Source: an uncultured Oleiphilaceae bacterium
GTDB taxonomy: Bacteria > Pseudomonadota > Gammaproteobacteria > Pseudomonadales > Oleiphilaceae
Assembly (NCBI GenBank): GCA_913060665.1
Contig: CAJXUY010000005.1
Location: 124,001-188,000, forward strand
Reading direction: 5' to 3'
Length of the DNA stretch: 64,000 bases
Below the pieces are notes generated by a model, which had not been told where the DNA came from, ran no database searches, and saw only the letters and a list, made by a program, of their open reading frames with translations. Below are positions 55,020 to 64,000 of this stretch, piece by piece; the stretch's first letter is position 1; each line of letters begins with the position of its first letter. The position numbers and the translations under genes were made by a program.

Positions 55020-56895
55020 GCGATACTCCTTGTAAAATGGCCGAAAATTCGGCTATTACAGGTTGATAGGATTTTTTATACAGTGGATTTTTTTCATCCG
55101 TATGTATTAACAAAGCTAGATAACGTCTTGCTTCTTCGCGCTTTCCTAAATTAATGCTAACCCTTATTTGCATTTCATAAACATCCGCATTAGGTTTTAA
55201 TTTTTGGAACTCGTTATAAGAGTGCATCGCTTCATCGTATAACCCTTGGTAAAGTTGAATTTCTCCTTTTTGAAAATGAAGTGCTTGTAAGGTTGTTACA
55301 TTTTTAACGCTATTGTTTGAAAGCGCGGCATCTATCAATATTAATATATTTTCTGAATTTAGCCCGGCACATATTTGACCTGCTAACATACCAACCAGTA
55401 TAGCTAAACTATCTGGTATACCGTGATTGTACTGCCCGTTAGCTATGACAGCACTTGAAGTATTCACTAAGCTCTTCTCTACTTTTTGCTTCCACTGGCA
55501 CTCATTGACGATAAGTTCAAACTGTAATGAAATATCATCAGGCTTAATTTCTATAGCATTATTAAGTGCCGCTCCAGCCAAGTCATAACGCTCAATCTCT
55601 TTAAAATAGCGAGATAGTAATGCTTGTGACCGCACAGACTCTGGGTTCTCGACTGCCCAAACACTTGCAACACTTCTTAGACTACCCCATACCTTGGCAT
55701 TTAAATGGCTGATCCCTCCCGCCAAAACAAGATATAGCAACGCTAAAGCGGCCAGCACCTTAACGCTAGGTATTTTGCTTAAAACAAAATAAGTTCCACC
55801 AAAAATCAACCCAATGGACGGTAAATAGTTACGATGCTCAAAATAAAGCTCTAATGGCACTATCGTCGACTCGATTAAATGCCCAATAAAGAAAAATAAG
55901 ATAGCCATTGAATAGACTGGCATGCGGGATCTTAAATATATCGCACTTCCAAGTAGCAAAGAAATAACCATTAAAGCAACAAATGTTGATAATGGTTGAA
56001 ATAGGCTATGTGAAACTTCATAGCTATCATGAAATAGCCCCGTATTTCCAAGTTTAGGAATGGCAATATTAATAAAATAATCTAGTACAACACGTGTTTC
56101 AGTTAATAAGCGTTCCGTTAGACTAAAATCTCTCCTTGCAAAACCTCGTACAAACTCAGGAGTTTTATAAACCATGTAGCCAATAACAAGTAACACAGGA
56201 GCCTTCAGAAAAAACCATGATTTAACGCCTGACGCTTGGTTTTCTACACGCTTGTTTTTAAGTAAAGATCCTTCAATGACTAACAAATAGAAAGGGATCA
56301 AAACACCATTCTCTTTGCTCAAAACACTTAAACAAGCAAAAAAAACATATAGAACTAAAAAAGTAATACGTGCTTTATTCGTTGTGCCCTCTCTTGATTT
56401 TAGATAAGCCAACATTGAGGCTAAAGCAAAAAAAGTCATCAAGAGCGTCATTCGTTGCACAACCAGTAACACGGAAGACATTAGAAACGGATGCAGCAAC
56501 CAGCAACTTGAACAGAAAATGGCTAACCCAAAAGAGCGCTCTTTAGACAAAGAAGTAAACACAGCTAAACGCTGTGTAAAGAAATAAACAAGAACACCGT
56601 TCATTAGATGAACAAGCAAATTTATAAATTTAAATATCCAAGGGTTGTGGGGAAAAAACTCGCTGCCAAGTAGAAACGAAGCCATTGCAATCGGCCGGCC
56701 TAAAGTGCTTGAAGATCCCCCCCAAATAACTTCTGCTGCAGAAATAATACCGGCATTATAGCTTGAAAGAGGGGCTAAATTAGGAAAGTCATCAAAAAGA
56801 AACGGGCCAGATAAGGCAGGCCAATATACGAAAGCACATACCAAAACGGAGAGTAAGAGTAAAAGCCATTTCGACTGATACATATAATTTTTCAT
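55006..56895 (-). CDS. GT-C-type membrane glycosyltransferase with C-terminal TPR
   Basis: About 629 aa. About ten helices fill residues 5-400; after helix 1, GPFLFDDFPNL has the acidic pair in the loop where GT-C enzymes keep their catalytic Asp, and GRPIAMASFLLG follows. Residues 400-629 are TPR-like (FKEIERYDLAGAALNNAIEIKPD; YQGLYDEAMHSYNEFQKLKP). This layout is like TMTC-type and pilin-associated O-glycosyltransferases. It directly follows pilA, as tfp-type pilin glycosyltransferase genes do, and precedes a polyprenyl-phosphate-sugar synthase gene. ATG 56895 with GGGA upstream is preferred over TTG 56907. Pilin as substrate is inferred. Confidence 0.78.
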   Translation of the reverse strand: MKNYMYQSKWLLLLLSVLVCAFVYWPALSGPFLFDDFPNLAPLSSYNAGIISAAEVIWGGSSSTLGRPIAMASFLLGSEFFPHNPWIFKFINLLVHLMNGVLVYFFTQRLAVFTSLSKERSFGLAIFCSSCWLLHPFLMSSVLLVVQRMTLLMTFFALASMLAYLKSREGTTNKARITFLVLYVFFACLSVLSKENGVLIPFYLLVIEGSLLKNKRVENQASGVKSWFFLKAPVLLVIGYMVYKTPEFVRGFARRDFSLTERLLTETRVVLDYFINIAIPKLGNTGLFHDSYEVSHSLFQPLSTFVALMVISLLLGSAIYLRSRMPVYSMAILFFFIGHLIESTIVPLELYFEHRNYLPSIGLIFGGTYFVLSKIPSVKVLAALALLYLVLAGGISHLNAKVWGSLRSVASVWAVENPESVRSQALLSRYFKEIERYDLAGAALNNAIEIKPDDISLQFELIVNECQWKQKVEKSLVNTSSAVIANGQYNHGIPDSLAILVGMLAGQICAGLNSENILILIDAALSNNSVKNVTTLQALHFQKGEIQLYQGLYDEAMHSYNEFQKLKPNADVYEMQIRVSINLGKREEARRYLALLIHTDEKNPLYKKSYQPVIAEFSAILQGVSLGTQ

Positions 56896-56910
56896 AGTTA
56901 TTCCCAAACA

Positions 56911-56935
56911 AAAAACCCCGCTTAGCGAGGTTTTT
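56911..56935 (-). terminator. Intrinsic terminator after pilA
   Basis: On the minus strand, AACCTCGC-TAA-GCGGGGTT (one G-T pair) is followed by further T residues. It lies 25 bases after the pilA stop and just before the GT-C gene. It probably ends most pilA transcripts and lets a fraction read through to the glycosyltransferase operon. Confidence 0.85.
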
Positions 56936-56959
56936 GTTAAAATTTCTTACTGTCACATT

Positions 56960-57400
56960 TTAGTGACTAGCAGTACAACCTGTCGGTCTTAGGTTGGTAG
57001 GAATTGCTGTTGCCACTGAACACTCCCATACACCATCAGCATCTCGAGTAAAACGAACTGTTTGAGAAGTTAAAGCAGCATTTAAGTCTGTAGCACTAAG
57101 TCCAAATTGAAAGTTACCATTTGAAGTAGCTCCTGGGTTAGAAGTGACTGTAGCAATAGAGTTAGCTCTATCAACATCTATAAATGCTTCCAATTGTGTT
57201 TGGTTAGGAAATGCCCCATTTGTTGCAATAAACTCTTCAATTGGTGTCTTAGCCGCTCCACCAAAAGAAATTGGTTCAGCCATTTGTGCACGACCTATGT
57301 AGTCTTGGTATGCAGGGATCGCTACTGCTGCTAGAATACCGATAATTGCAACAACAATCATTAATTCAATTAGAGTAAAACCTTGTTGTACTTTTTTCAT
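56960..57400 (-). CDS. pilA: Type IV major pilin
   Basis: 146 aa prepilin. Short leader MKKVQQG is cut by PilD before [22 protein letters not shown], with Glu at mature position 5; the helix is the assembly core. The C-terminal loop is closed by Cys127 and Cys142, the usual disulfide. Mature length is about 139 aa. It forms the pilus fibre for twitching, attachment and, with ComEA, DNA uptake. AGGAG lies nine bases before the ATG, and a sigma-54-type promoter is seen upstream. Divergent from pilB across 339 bases; followed by a terminator and a candidate glycosyltransferase gene. Confidence 0.96.
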   Translation of the reverse strand: MKKVQQGFTLIELMIVVAIIGILAAVAIPAYQDYIGRAQMAEPISFGGAAKTPIEEFIATNGAFPNQTQLEAFIDVDRANSIATVTSNPGATSNGNFQFGLSATDLNAALTSQTVRFTRDADGVWECSVATAIPTNLRPTGCTASH

Positions 57401-57739
57401 AATATATTTCTCCTGAGTTTAAATTCGACCACTTCTTTTTACTCTCTAGTGATTTAGAAAAGCGGTCAGAAGCTAGCCATACCTGAAGACTAGCACAGGT
57501 TATGCCAAGTGCAAATGTTATTTAATTTATTATTAATAATCATAAAGATAACAACTTCACAAAGAACACACGTATAAATTAATAGCCTGCAGAGCAATGC
57601 ACCCACTGGTCAGTAAGTGACATTTTACGTCACATCAATATATTAATTGAACAAATACACTCTAATACTTTTAAAATAGACTTCATCCATCTACACTCTT
57701 AAGTTAGACCCTAAACTTAAAGCACTTTATACGTATCCT
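57401..57739. other. Divergent pilA-pilB intergenic region
   Basis: 339 bases without a gene. It carries a sigma-54-type promoter for pilA near 57492-57507 and an untranslated leader of about 80 bases. The right half presumably has the pilBCD promoter, but I cannot point to a convincing -35/-10 pair. Confidence 0.7.
57492..57507 (-). promoter_or_regulatory. Sigma-54 promoter of pilA
   Basis: On the minus strand TGGCATAACCTGTGCT shows the -24 GG and -12 GC separated by exactly ten bases, matching the RpoN pattern TGGCAC-N5-TTGC with small changes. It predicts a start near 57480, about 80 bases before the pilA ATG. In Pseudomonas, pilA is RpoN/PilR-dependent, so PilSR control is likely here. 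Confidence 0.78.
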
Positions 57740-59449
57740 ATGGTTTCTAACAATTCAATTACATTGTCAGGCTTGGCTCGAAAATTTGTCTTAGATAACC
57801 TTCTAGAAGAAGACGTTGCAAAAGACGCCTTTTCCCAGGCTGATAACAATAATATTCCTTTTATTACATATCTTGTTCAAAATAAACTCGCAGATGCAAA
57901 GCCACTCGCATTTTCGGCAGCCCAAGAGTTTGGGATGCCAGTACTTGATCTATCTGTATTTTTAAATGAGATGATCCCCGAAAAGCTTGTCGATGAGAAA
58001 TTGATACGCAAACATCATGCATTACCTCTTTTTAAGAGAGGTAATCGTCTTTTTATCGCGACCTCAGACCCTACTAATATCCAGGCATTAGATGAACTCA
58101 AGTTTCATACTGGCCTTAGCACAGACGCAGTGCTAGTTGAAGACGATAAACTGGCTGACGCTATCGAGAAATACCTTGAGTCGCAAGATAACTCAATGGG
58201 AGACCTTGAGGACTCTGACCTTGATGACTTAGACATAGATACACAACAGGAAGAAAAAGAAGAGCAAGGCGGTAGCGATACAGATGATGCCCCGATCGTT
58301 AAATATGTTAACAAAATGCTGTTAGATGCTATAAAAGGTGGTGCTTCCGATCTTCATTTCGAACCTTACGAAAAAACATATAGAGTACGCTATCGAACGG
58401 ATGGGATTTTACACGAAGTATCGAAGCCATCCATTAAACTCGCACCTAAAATTGCTGCTCGTATAAAAGTAATGTCTCAAATGGATATTTCTGAGCGTAG
58501 AATCCCTCAAGATGGCCGTATAAAACTAAAGCTATCAAAAACCAAGGCGATCGATTTTCGTGTAAATACTCTGCCCACTCTTTGGGGTGAAAAAATCGTA
58601 CTTCGTATTTTGGATCCTAGTAGTGCAAAAATGGGTATCGATGCTTTAGGATACGAAGAAGAGCAAAAACAGCTTTATATGGACGCTCTAGCGCAACCTC
58701 AAGGAATGATTTTGGTTACCGGCCCAACAGGAAGCGGAAAAACCGTATCACTCTATACTGGGCTCAATATCCTTAATACGCCTGAAACTAATATTTCAAC
58801 CGCTGAAGACCCCGTTGAAATCAACCTAGAAGGTATCAACCAAGTTAATGTAAACCCCAAAGTGGGGCTTGGCTTTCCTGAGGCGCTCAGATCATTCCTG
58901 AGACAAGACCCCGACATAGTGATGGTAGGGGAGATTCGAGACCTCGACACAGCCTCTATTGCAATTAAAGCCGCACAAACCGGTCACTTGGTATTATCAA
59001 CCCTTCACACCAACAGCGCACCTGAAACCTTAACACGAATGATGAATATGGGTGTACCCGCCTTTAACATCGCAACATCTGTTAGCCTGATTATTGCCCA
59101 ACGACTAGGCCGAAGATTGTGTAGCAACTGTAAGGAGAAGGCAGACATCCCTAAAGAGGCCCTTATTAAGCAAGGGTTCACAGAAGAACAAATTGAAACA
59201 GGGTTTACATTGTACCAACCTAAGGGCTGTGATAAATGTTCGGGTGGATACAAAGGCCGAGTGGGTATTTATGAAGTAGTCAGGGTCACTCCCGCTATTT
59301 CCCAACTCATTATGTCAGAGGCGACTTCTCTCGATATTGCTGCAGCAGCACAAGAAGAAGGCTTTAATAACTTAAGACAATCGGCAATGCTAAAGGCAAT
59401 AGAAGGCGTCACGAGCTTGGAAGAAGTTAACCGAGTCACCAAGGATTAA
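57740..59449 (+). CDS. pilB: Type IV pilus assembly ATPase
   Basis: 569 aa extension motor. N-terminal T2SSE_N domains (residues 1-150) are followed by an acidic linker (about 155-185) and the ATPase: Walker A GPTGSGKT near residue 332, Asp box, Walker [13 protein letters not shown], His box, and a zinc tetracysteine set (CSNC ... CDKC near residues 470-510). It powers pilin polymerisation at the inner membrane. Two bases separate it from pilC. No strong ribosome-binding site precedes the ATG at 57740. Confidence 0.96.
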   Translation: MVSNNSITLSGLARKFVLDNLLEEDVAKDAFSQADNNNIPFITYLVQNKLADAKPLAFSAAQEFGMPVLDLSVFLNEMIPEKLVDEKLIRKHHALPLFKRGNRLFIATSDPTNIQALDELKFHTGLSTDAVLVEDDKLADAIEKYLESQDNSMGDLEDSDLDDLDIDTQQEEKEEQGGSDTDDAPIVKYVNKMLLDAIKGGASDLHFEPYEKTYRVRYRTDGILHEVSKPSIKLAPKIAARIKVMSQMDISERRIPQDGRIKLKLSKTKAIDFRVNTLPTLWGEKIVLRILDPSSAKMGIDALGYEEEQKQLYMDALAQPQGMILVTGPTGSGKTVSLYTGLNILNTPETNISTAEDPVEINLEGINQVNVNPKVGLGFPEALRSFLRQDPDIVMVGEIRDLDTASIAIKAAQTGHLVLSTLHTNSAPETLTRMMNMGVPAFNIATSVSLIIAQRLGRRLCSNCKEKADIPKEALIKQGFTEEQIETGFTLYQPKGCDKCSGGYKGRVGIYEVVRVTPAISQLIMSEATSLDIAAAAQEEGFNNLRQSAMLKAIEGVTSLEEVNRVTKD

Positions 59450-59451
59450 TT

Positions 59452-60678
59452 ATGGCAACAAAAGCAGAAAAAATAAGCAACTTTACCTGGGAAGGTACCG
59501 ATCGCAAGGGAAACAAGACCAAAGGTAAAAGCAGTGGCAAAAATATTGCGCTCGTAAAGGCTCAATTGAGGCAACAAGGGGTAACGCCCACTAAGGTTAA
59601 AAAGGAAGCGGTATCTCTATCTTTTGGATCAAAAGGTAAAAAAATAACCCCTTTTGACATTGCTATCTTTACACGCCAAATGGCCACAATGATGAAGGCG
59701 GGGGTGCCGCTCGTTCAGTCATTTGATATTGTCGCTGAGGGTCTAGAAAATCCAAGTTTGAGAGATTTAGTACTCGATATTAAAAACGAAGTCGCCGCCG
59801 GGAACAACTTTGCTGGAGCTCTTAGACAACACCCTAAACACTTTGATGACCTGTTTTGCAATTTGGTTGAGTCTGGCGAACAATCAGGTGCGCTTGAAAC
59901 AATGCTTGATCGAGTAGCCAGCTATTTAGAAAAAACAGAAACATTAAAAAAGAAAGTTAAAAAAGCGATGACATATCCAATAGCTGTTTTAGTTGTTGCG
60001 ATAGTCGTAACAGGTATTCTTCTCATTAAGGTCGTGCCTGAGTTCGAAAACTTATTTTCTGGTTTTGGCGCAGAACTCCCCGCATTTACTCAAATGGTTA
60101 TTGGCCTATCTGAGTGGATGCAAGAATGGTGGTTTATTTGTCTAGGAATCATCATCGCCACGATATACATATTTAAAGAAGCAATAAGAAGATCTCCCAA
60201 TTTTTCTGATAAAGTTGACAAATTCTTACTCAAAGTGCCGATCGTCGGCAACATTTTAGAAAAGTCAGCAATTGCTAGATTCGGGCGTGTACTTTCTACA
60301 ACATTTGCTGCAGGCGTGCCACTTGTTGATGCTTTAGACTCGGTTGCAGGAGCAACGGGTAACGCTGTATTTAGAGATGCGGTATATAAAATACGCGATG
60401 ACGTATCTTCGGGCACTCAACTTCAGTTTTCGATGAAGCAGACTAACGTTTTCCCTTCAATGGCTGTTCAGATGGTTTCTATTGGTGAAGAGTCTGGCGC
60501 ACTAGATTCTATGTTAGATAAAGTAGCATCTTTCTTCGAGGAAGAAGTTGATAACTTAGTTGATAACCTAACCGCATTAATGGAACCTATGATAATGTCT
60601 GTGCTTGGAGTTCTAGTCGGCGGACTAATTATAGCCATGTACCTCCCAATATTCCAAATGGGTCAAGCAGTTGGCTAG
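59452..60678 (+). CDS. pilC: Type IV pilus inner-membrane platform protein
   Basis: 408 aa. Two T2SSF domains: the first starts near FDIAIFTRQMATMMKAGVPL (residue 65) and the second near ARFGRVLSTTFAAGVPLVDAL (residue 280). Hydrophobic helices are near residues 180, 225 and 385. PilC joins the PilB motor to the growing fibre. It is followed by an intrinsic terminator before pilD. Confidence 0.96.
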   Translation: MATKAEKISNFTWEGTDRKGNKTKGKSSGKNIALVKAQLRQQGVTPTKVKKEAVSLSFGSKGKKITPFDIAIFTRQMATMMKAGVPLVQSFDIVAEGLENPSLRDLVLDIKNEVAAGNNFAGALRQHPKHFDDLFCNLVESGEQSGALETMLDRVASYLEKTETLKKKVKKAMTYPIAVLVVAIVVTGILLIKVVPEFENLFSGFGAELPAFTQMVIGLSEWMQEWWFICLGIIIATIYIFKEAIRRSPNFSDKVDKFLLKVPIVGNILEKSAIARFGRVLSTTFAAGVPLVDALDSVAGATGNAVFRDAVYKIRDDVSSGTQLQFSMKQTNVFPSMAVQMVSIGEESGALDSMLDKVASFFEEEVDNLVDNLTALMEPMIMSVLGVLVGGLIIAMYLPIFQMGQAVG

Positions 60679-60699
60679 CGACTGTAAACTATTACTCAC

Positions 60700-60726
60700 G
60701 GCCTGCTATTGCAGGCCTTTTCTTTT
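60700..60726 (+). terminator. Intrinsic terminator between pilC and pilD
   Basis: Perfect stem GGCCTGC-TATT-GCAGGCC followed by TTTTCTTTT. It may partly separate pilBC expression from pilD-coaE. Confidence 0.88.
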
Positions 60727-60744
60727 CAAGAGAACAATTACTGA

Positions 60745-61614
60745 ATGCAAAATTTCGAATTATTCCTAAACTCTCCAGAATACCTCTACCCTTCTATATT
60801 CATTCTAGGCCTAATCATCGGTAGCTTCCTAAACGTGGTCATTTACCGCATTCCCAAAATGCTAGAACAAGAGTGGAAATCCCAATGCTGCGAGCTATTA
60901 GAGGTTGAAGGCAAAGAAGAGCCTAAAGTCACCCTATCAACCCCCAACTCCACATGCCCTAAATGCGGCCATGAAATTAAGCCTTGGGAAAATATCCCGG
61001 TTATTAGCTACCTGTTTCTTCGAGGCAAGTGCTCGTCATGTAAGACCCCCATATCGCTGAGATACCCCATTATTGAGTTGGTCACGGGTATTCTATCGCT
61101 TGGTGTTATCTGCGTCATTGGCGCGAATTGGGCTGGGTTTTCGGCTTTGATCCTTACATGGGTACTAATTGCCCTCACAATGATCGATTTTGACACTCAA
61201 CTGCTACCAGACAATATGACGTTACCTTTAGTTTGGTTGGGACTGATTGTTAACGCTTACGGTTTGTTCGTTCCTTTAGAAGAGGCTCTTTGGGGGGCTG
61301 TTGCAGGTTACCTAAGCCTATGGACCGTATACCACGGGTTTAAGCTACTGACAGGCAAAGAAGGTATGGGCTTTGGCGATTTTAAACTACTCGCGGCATT
61401 GGGCGCATGGATGGGGTGGCAGTTGCTGCCTGTCATTATCCTGTTATCATCTTTAGTCGGCGCTGTCGTCGGTATATTATTAATTGCGATTAAGGGTCGC
61501 GATAAAAACATTCCGATTCCGTTTGGCCCTTATCTAGCGGCTGCTGGCTGGCTGGCTTTGCTATGGGGTCATGACATTACTCAGGCTTACCTTCAGTTCT
61601 CAGGCATGAAGTAG
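60745..61614 (+). CDS. pilD: Prepilin peptidase / N-methyltransferase
   Basis: 289 aa membrane enzyme. GSFLNVVIYRIPKML at the first helix, the zinc pairs CPKCG and CSSC (about residues 72-100), and the two catalytic Asp in TMIDFDTQLLPD and GFGDFKLL. It cleaves the leader of PilA-type prepilins and methylates the new N-terminus. Eight bases before coaE, so the usual pilD-coaE-yacG order is kept. Confidence 0.96.
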   Translation: MQNFELFLNSPEYLYPSIFILGLIIGSFLNVVIYRIPKMLEQEWKSQCCELLEVEGKEEPKVTLSTPNSTCPKCGHEIKPWENIPVISYLFLRGKCSSCKTPISLRYPIIELVTGILSLGVICVIGANWAGFSALILTWVLIALTMIDFDTQLLPDNMTLPLVWLGLIVNAYGLFVPLEEALWGAVAGYLSLWTVYHGFKLLTGKEGMGFGDFKLLAALGAWMGWQLLPVIILLSSLVGAVVGILLIAIKGRDKNIPIPFGPYLAAAGWLALLWGHDITQAYLQFSGMK

Positions 61615-61622
61615 TATAAGTA

Positions 61623-62210
61623 ATGATTATAGGACTCACAGGCGGCATAGGTAGTGGTAAATCGGCGGTATCTAGTTGCTTTGAGCAACTGGGCATAACG
61701 GTTGTTGATGCAGACATCGTAGCACGAGAGGTGGTTGAACCGGGGTGTGCTGCGCTAAATTCAATTGCAGATCATTTTGGTAACGGGGTTTTGACCTCAG
61801 AAGGCACGTTGGATCGAGCCGCACTGCGTACCCTTATTTTTGCAGACGAAAATCAGCGAAAATGGTTAGAAGCACTACTCCACCCCCTTATTAGAGACGC
61901 AATCGCAACACAGCTGAAAGAAAGCGATTCCCCCTACTCGATTTTAAGCTCTCCACTGCTACTTGAAACCGATCAACACACCATGGTTGACCGGGTTTTG
62001 GTGGTTGATGTACCGGTTGAGCTGCAAATAGAACGGACGACTCAGCGTGACAACAATACAGTTGAGTTGGTTGAGTCGATTATTGCAGCTCAGTCGTCAA
62101 GAGCACTTAAACAACAAAAAGCAGATGATATTATTCTCAATATCGGTACTATTGAGGCTTTAGAAGAAGATGTTTCTGCTCTGCACCAACGTTACCTTCA
62201 GCAGATATAG
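61623..62210 (+). CDS. coaE: Dephospho-CoA kinase
   Basis: 195 aa. [14 protein letters not shown] (P-loop, residues 4-17), [11 protein letters not shown] and SSPLLLET are the CoaE motifs. Last step of coenzyme A synthesis, in the cytosol. Placement after pilD is common in gammaproteobacteria. Confidence 0.95.
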   Translation: MIIGLTGGIGSGKSAVSSCFEQLGITVVDADIVAREVVEPGCAALNSIADHFGNGVLTSEGTLDRAALRTLIFADENQRKWLEALLHPLIRDAIATQLKESDSPYSILSSPLLLETDQHTMVDRVLVVDVPVELQIERTTQRDNNTVELVESIIAAQSSRALKQQKADDIILNIGTIEALEEDVSALHQRYLQQI

Positions 62211-62272
62211 TTTCATGTATCGACATCATCAATTGGTTATGTCGAAGACAATTCACACAGGTCAGACACTCA

Positions 62273-62500
62273 ATGAGCAACCCAACAAACAAAAAAGTCA
62301 CTACTGTAAATTGCCCAACCTGCCAAACAGTCGTTGAGTGGCTAGAGAGTAACGAGCAACGTCCTTTTTGCTCAGATCGTTGCCGCTTGATTGACTTGGG
62401 CGCATGGGCCGCTGAAGATTATAAAATTGCGGGTAAGCCCGCCTCAGAGTGGGATATGGCCGACGTCACCATGGGCAACGAGCCCAGCACGCTCCAGTAA
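62273..62500 (+). CDS. yacG: DNA gyrase inhibitor YacG
   Basis: 75 aa zinc-finger protein. [10 protein letters not shown] and [15 protein letters not shown] supply the four zinc Cys and the conserved helix. In E. coli YacG binds GyrB and blocks gyrase. It follows coaE by 62 bases, the standard order. Confidence 0.94.
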   Translation: MSNPTNKKVTTVNCPTCQTVVEWLESNEQRPFCSDRCRLIDLGAWAAEDYKIAGKPASEWDMADVTMGNEPSTLQ

Positions 62501-62550
62501 TACGCCAGTTATATTGTCGTAACCCATATATATCGCCACAGGATCACCTT

Positions 62551-63003
62551 ATGTCGAATTGCCTTTTCTGCAGTATTATTCAGAAAAAAGAAGCAGCCTC
62601 GATTGTTTATGAAGACAGTCTATGCATGGCGATAATGGATATATTTCCGCTTGGCGAAGGTCATGTATTAGTACTCCCTAAACAACATGCGGTGCTAATA
62701 AGTGAACTCGAGAAATCTACTCAGGCCCACTTATTTACTATCAGTAGTCGAATTGTAGAGGCTCAGAGGAAGGCGGGCTTTGGTATCAAAGGCACAAACT
62801 TTTTACTGAATGACGGAAAGGCGGCCAATCAAACAGTTCCTCATGTGCACCTTCACCTGATTCCAAGAAAGAAGGGTGACTTTCTCACTGCTATACCTAA
62901 GCTAGCACTTCATGTGACGGGTTTATTCGGCAAGCGTGCCAAAAGAGAGAAGCTTAATCAGCAAGCAGGCCGCATTAAACAACACCTGTCACTTGAAACC
63001 TAA
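62551..63003 (+). CDS. HIT family protein
   Basis: 150 aa. CLFCSIIQKKEAASIVYED at the start and the histidine triad HVHLHLIPR (about residues 96-104) are diagnostic. HIT proteins hydrolyse or transfer nucleoside monophosphates from dinucleoside or phosphoramidate substrates. ATG 62551 with AGGA upstream is the right start; the frame extends back into yacG without a ribosome-binding site. The last 25 residues are basic. Confidence 0.92.
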   Translation: MSNCLFCSIIQKKEAASIVYEDSLCMAIMDIFPLGEGHVLVLPKQHAVLISELEKSTQAHLFTISSRIVEAQRKAGFGIKGTNFLLNDGKAANQTVPHVHLHLIPRKKGDFLTAIPKLALHVTGLFGKRAKREKLNQQAGRIKQHLSLET

Positions 63004-63008
63004 AGATC

Positions 63009-63368
63009 ATGTTGCTATCACTCACCATCATCATTCTATTTCAGCTCTCTGGCGCACTGGTTCAACAGTATCTTAACTTGCCCATCCCTGGCGCAGTCAT
63101 CGGTATGATTCTTTTTTTCATTTACCTTTGCATCACTGGCGGAAAAAGCGATAAGTTGATGACTACCGGTAGCCACCTACTCAGCCACTTACCGCTTTTT
63201 TTTATACCTGCGGGGGTAGGCATTCTTGTTTATACCGAAGAATTAAAGGTGCATGGTATTGCTATACTGGCATCACTTGTTATCGGGTCGTTAATTGCGT
63301 TCGTGCTGACACTGTTAATCTTCAAAAAACTGGCCGTTAATATCAACACCTCAGACTCAGCACCATGA
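63009..63368 (+). CDS. LrgA/CidA family membrane protein
   Basis: 119 aa with four helices. PIPGAVIGMILFF and LPLFFIPAGVGILVY are the family motifs of holin-like LrgA/CidA proteins. These act with LrgB/CidB-type partners in cell-lysis control or in small-molecule (glycolate/pyruvate) transport. It overlaps the partner gene by ATGA. Confidence 0.9.
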   Translation: MLLSLTIIILFQLSGALVQQYLNLPIPGAVIGMILFFIYLCITGGKSDKLMTTGSHLLSHLPLFFIPAGVGILVYTEELKVHGIAILASLVIGSLIAFVLTLLIFKKLAVNINTSDSAP

Positions 63369-64000
63369 TCGACACGACCTCCCTTTTATATGCAAACCTT
63401 CTAGCCAGCCCACTATTCTGTATTCCGCTAACGCTCATCGCCTATTTAATCGGTACTCGAATTTATAGCCTGAGCGGCAAAAACTCCCTTCTGCAGCCTG
63501 TGGTAAGCGGTATTGTACTCGTCATGCTAGCGATTACCCTACTTGATATCCCTTACAAACTCTATTTTGAGGGCGCAGAGATCATTCACTTTCTGCTCAG
63601 TACCGCCACCGTAGCGTTGGCAATACCGCTATATCACAATATAAAATATATCCGAGCAAGCGTGCGACCTTTGCTATTAACTCTGCTGCTGAGTGGTTTC
63701 ATAGCCTGCTTTACTGCTGTTGCCATAGCTTGGTTGCTCGGAGCATCGCTAGAAGTCATGCTATCCCTTGCACCCAAATCAATCACTACCCCCTTTGCTA
63801 TGGGAGTCGCAGAAAGTATCGGTGGGTACCCGCCACTCACAGCAGGCTTTGTTATATTTACCGGCATTGTGGTTGCGGTTTCAGCAACACCCATTTTTAA
63901 ATGGCTCAATATTAACGACCCTATTATCCAGGGCAGTGCTATGGGTATGGTCGGTCACGGTATTGCAACCGCGAGAGCGCTTGAGTTAAACAGTAAGACA
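63365..64000 (+). CDS. LrgB family membrane protein (partial)
   Basis: First 212 residues of an LrgB/CidB-type protein cut by the right edge; family length is about 230. It has several helices and the conserved LAPKSITTPFAMGVAESIGG and GIATARALEL near the end of the visible part. Partner of the LrgA-like protein encoded just upstream; ATGA overlap shows coupled translation. Confidence 0.92.
   Translation, partial: MIDTTSLLYANLLASPLFCIPLTLIAYLIGTRIYSLSGKNSLLQPVVSGIVLVMLAITLLDIPYKLYFEGAEIIHFLLSTATVALAIPLYHNIKYIRASVRPLLLTLLLSGFIACFTAVAIAWLLGASLEVMLSLAPKSITTPFAMGVAESIGGYPPLTAGFVIFTGIVVAVSATPIFKWLNINDPIIQGSAMGMVGHGIATARALELNSKT

Noticed and set aside
62449-62550. N-terminal extension of the HIT protein
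   Set aside because: The extension overlaps yacG in another frame and lacks a ribosome-binding site; the ATG at 62551 begins the normal family N-terminus.

Overview
The window reads as the chromosome of a free-living, probably marine gammaproteobacterium of low to moderate GC. The evidence is the pilA | pilB-pilC-pilD-coaE-yacG block, a sigma-54-type pilA promoter, GacA boxes with an Rsm/Csr-type small RNA, and a Pseudomonas-like O-antigen gene set. I do not name a genus. Nearly all of the window is a surface-polysaccharide and glycoconjugate super-locus that ends at the type IV pilus genes.

Layout. (1) 1-32.97 kb, almost all on the minus strand: an O-antigen-type locus. In transcription order it holds a WbpP-like UDP-HexNAc(A) 4-epimerase, rfbBACD (dTDP-L-rhamnose), a Wzm/Wzt ABC exporter, methyltransferases and CgeB/GT4-type glycosyltransferases, a GT-C-like membrane protein and a tandem GT2. 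Next comes a cassette matching the mycobacterial polyprenyl-phosphate-arabinose pathway (HAD-UbiA fusion, DprE1-like, DprE2-like, a large membrane protein, GtrA). It is followed by rhamnosyltransferase-like GT2s, then a WbpV-like reductase, an initiating sugar-1-phosphate transferase, a WbpM-like 4,6-dehydratase, and manC running off the left edge. (2) 33-40.3 kb: two beta-CASP metallo-beta-lactamase proteins, comEA, an AMP/thymidine phosphorylase-like gene overlapping a PRPP-synthetase-like gene, a 56-aa small ORF, and two GacA-box promoters. One promoter drives a clear Rsm/Csr sRNA with nine GGA triplets and a terminator. The other, of the same architecture, lies upstream of comEA. (3) 40.3-52 kb: an MBOAT/SGNH O-acetylation pair (minus), then a second Wzm/Wzt-type exporter with wecB and several glycosyltransferases (plus). 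(4) 52-57.4 kb, minus: pilA followed by a TPR-containing GT-C protein, a polyprenyl-phosphate-sugar synthase-like GT2, a GT4 and a GT2, a plausible pilin or cell-surface glycosylation operon. (5) 57.7-64 kb, plus: pilB, pilC, pilD, coaE, yacG, a HIT protein, and an LrgA/LrgB-like pair cut by the right edge.

How it fits together. WbpM-like, WbpV-like and the sugar-phosphate transferase suggest initiation with a QuiNAc-type sugar. RfbBACD supplies rhamnose, manC supplies GDP-mannose and WecB supplies UDP-ManNAc. Two ABC exporters with C-terminal carbohydrate-binding extensions suggest two separately exported glycans. No Wzx/Wzy pair is recognisable. The most unusual parts are the arabinofuranosyl-lipid-like cassette in an O-antigen locus and the paired GacA/Rsm-type regulatory RNAs inside the locus. 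Starts were adjusted from ribosome-binding sites where possible; several genes use TTG or GTG.
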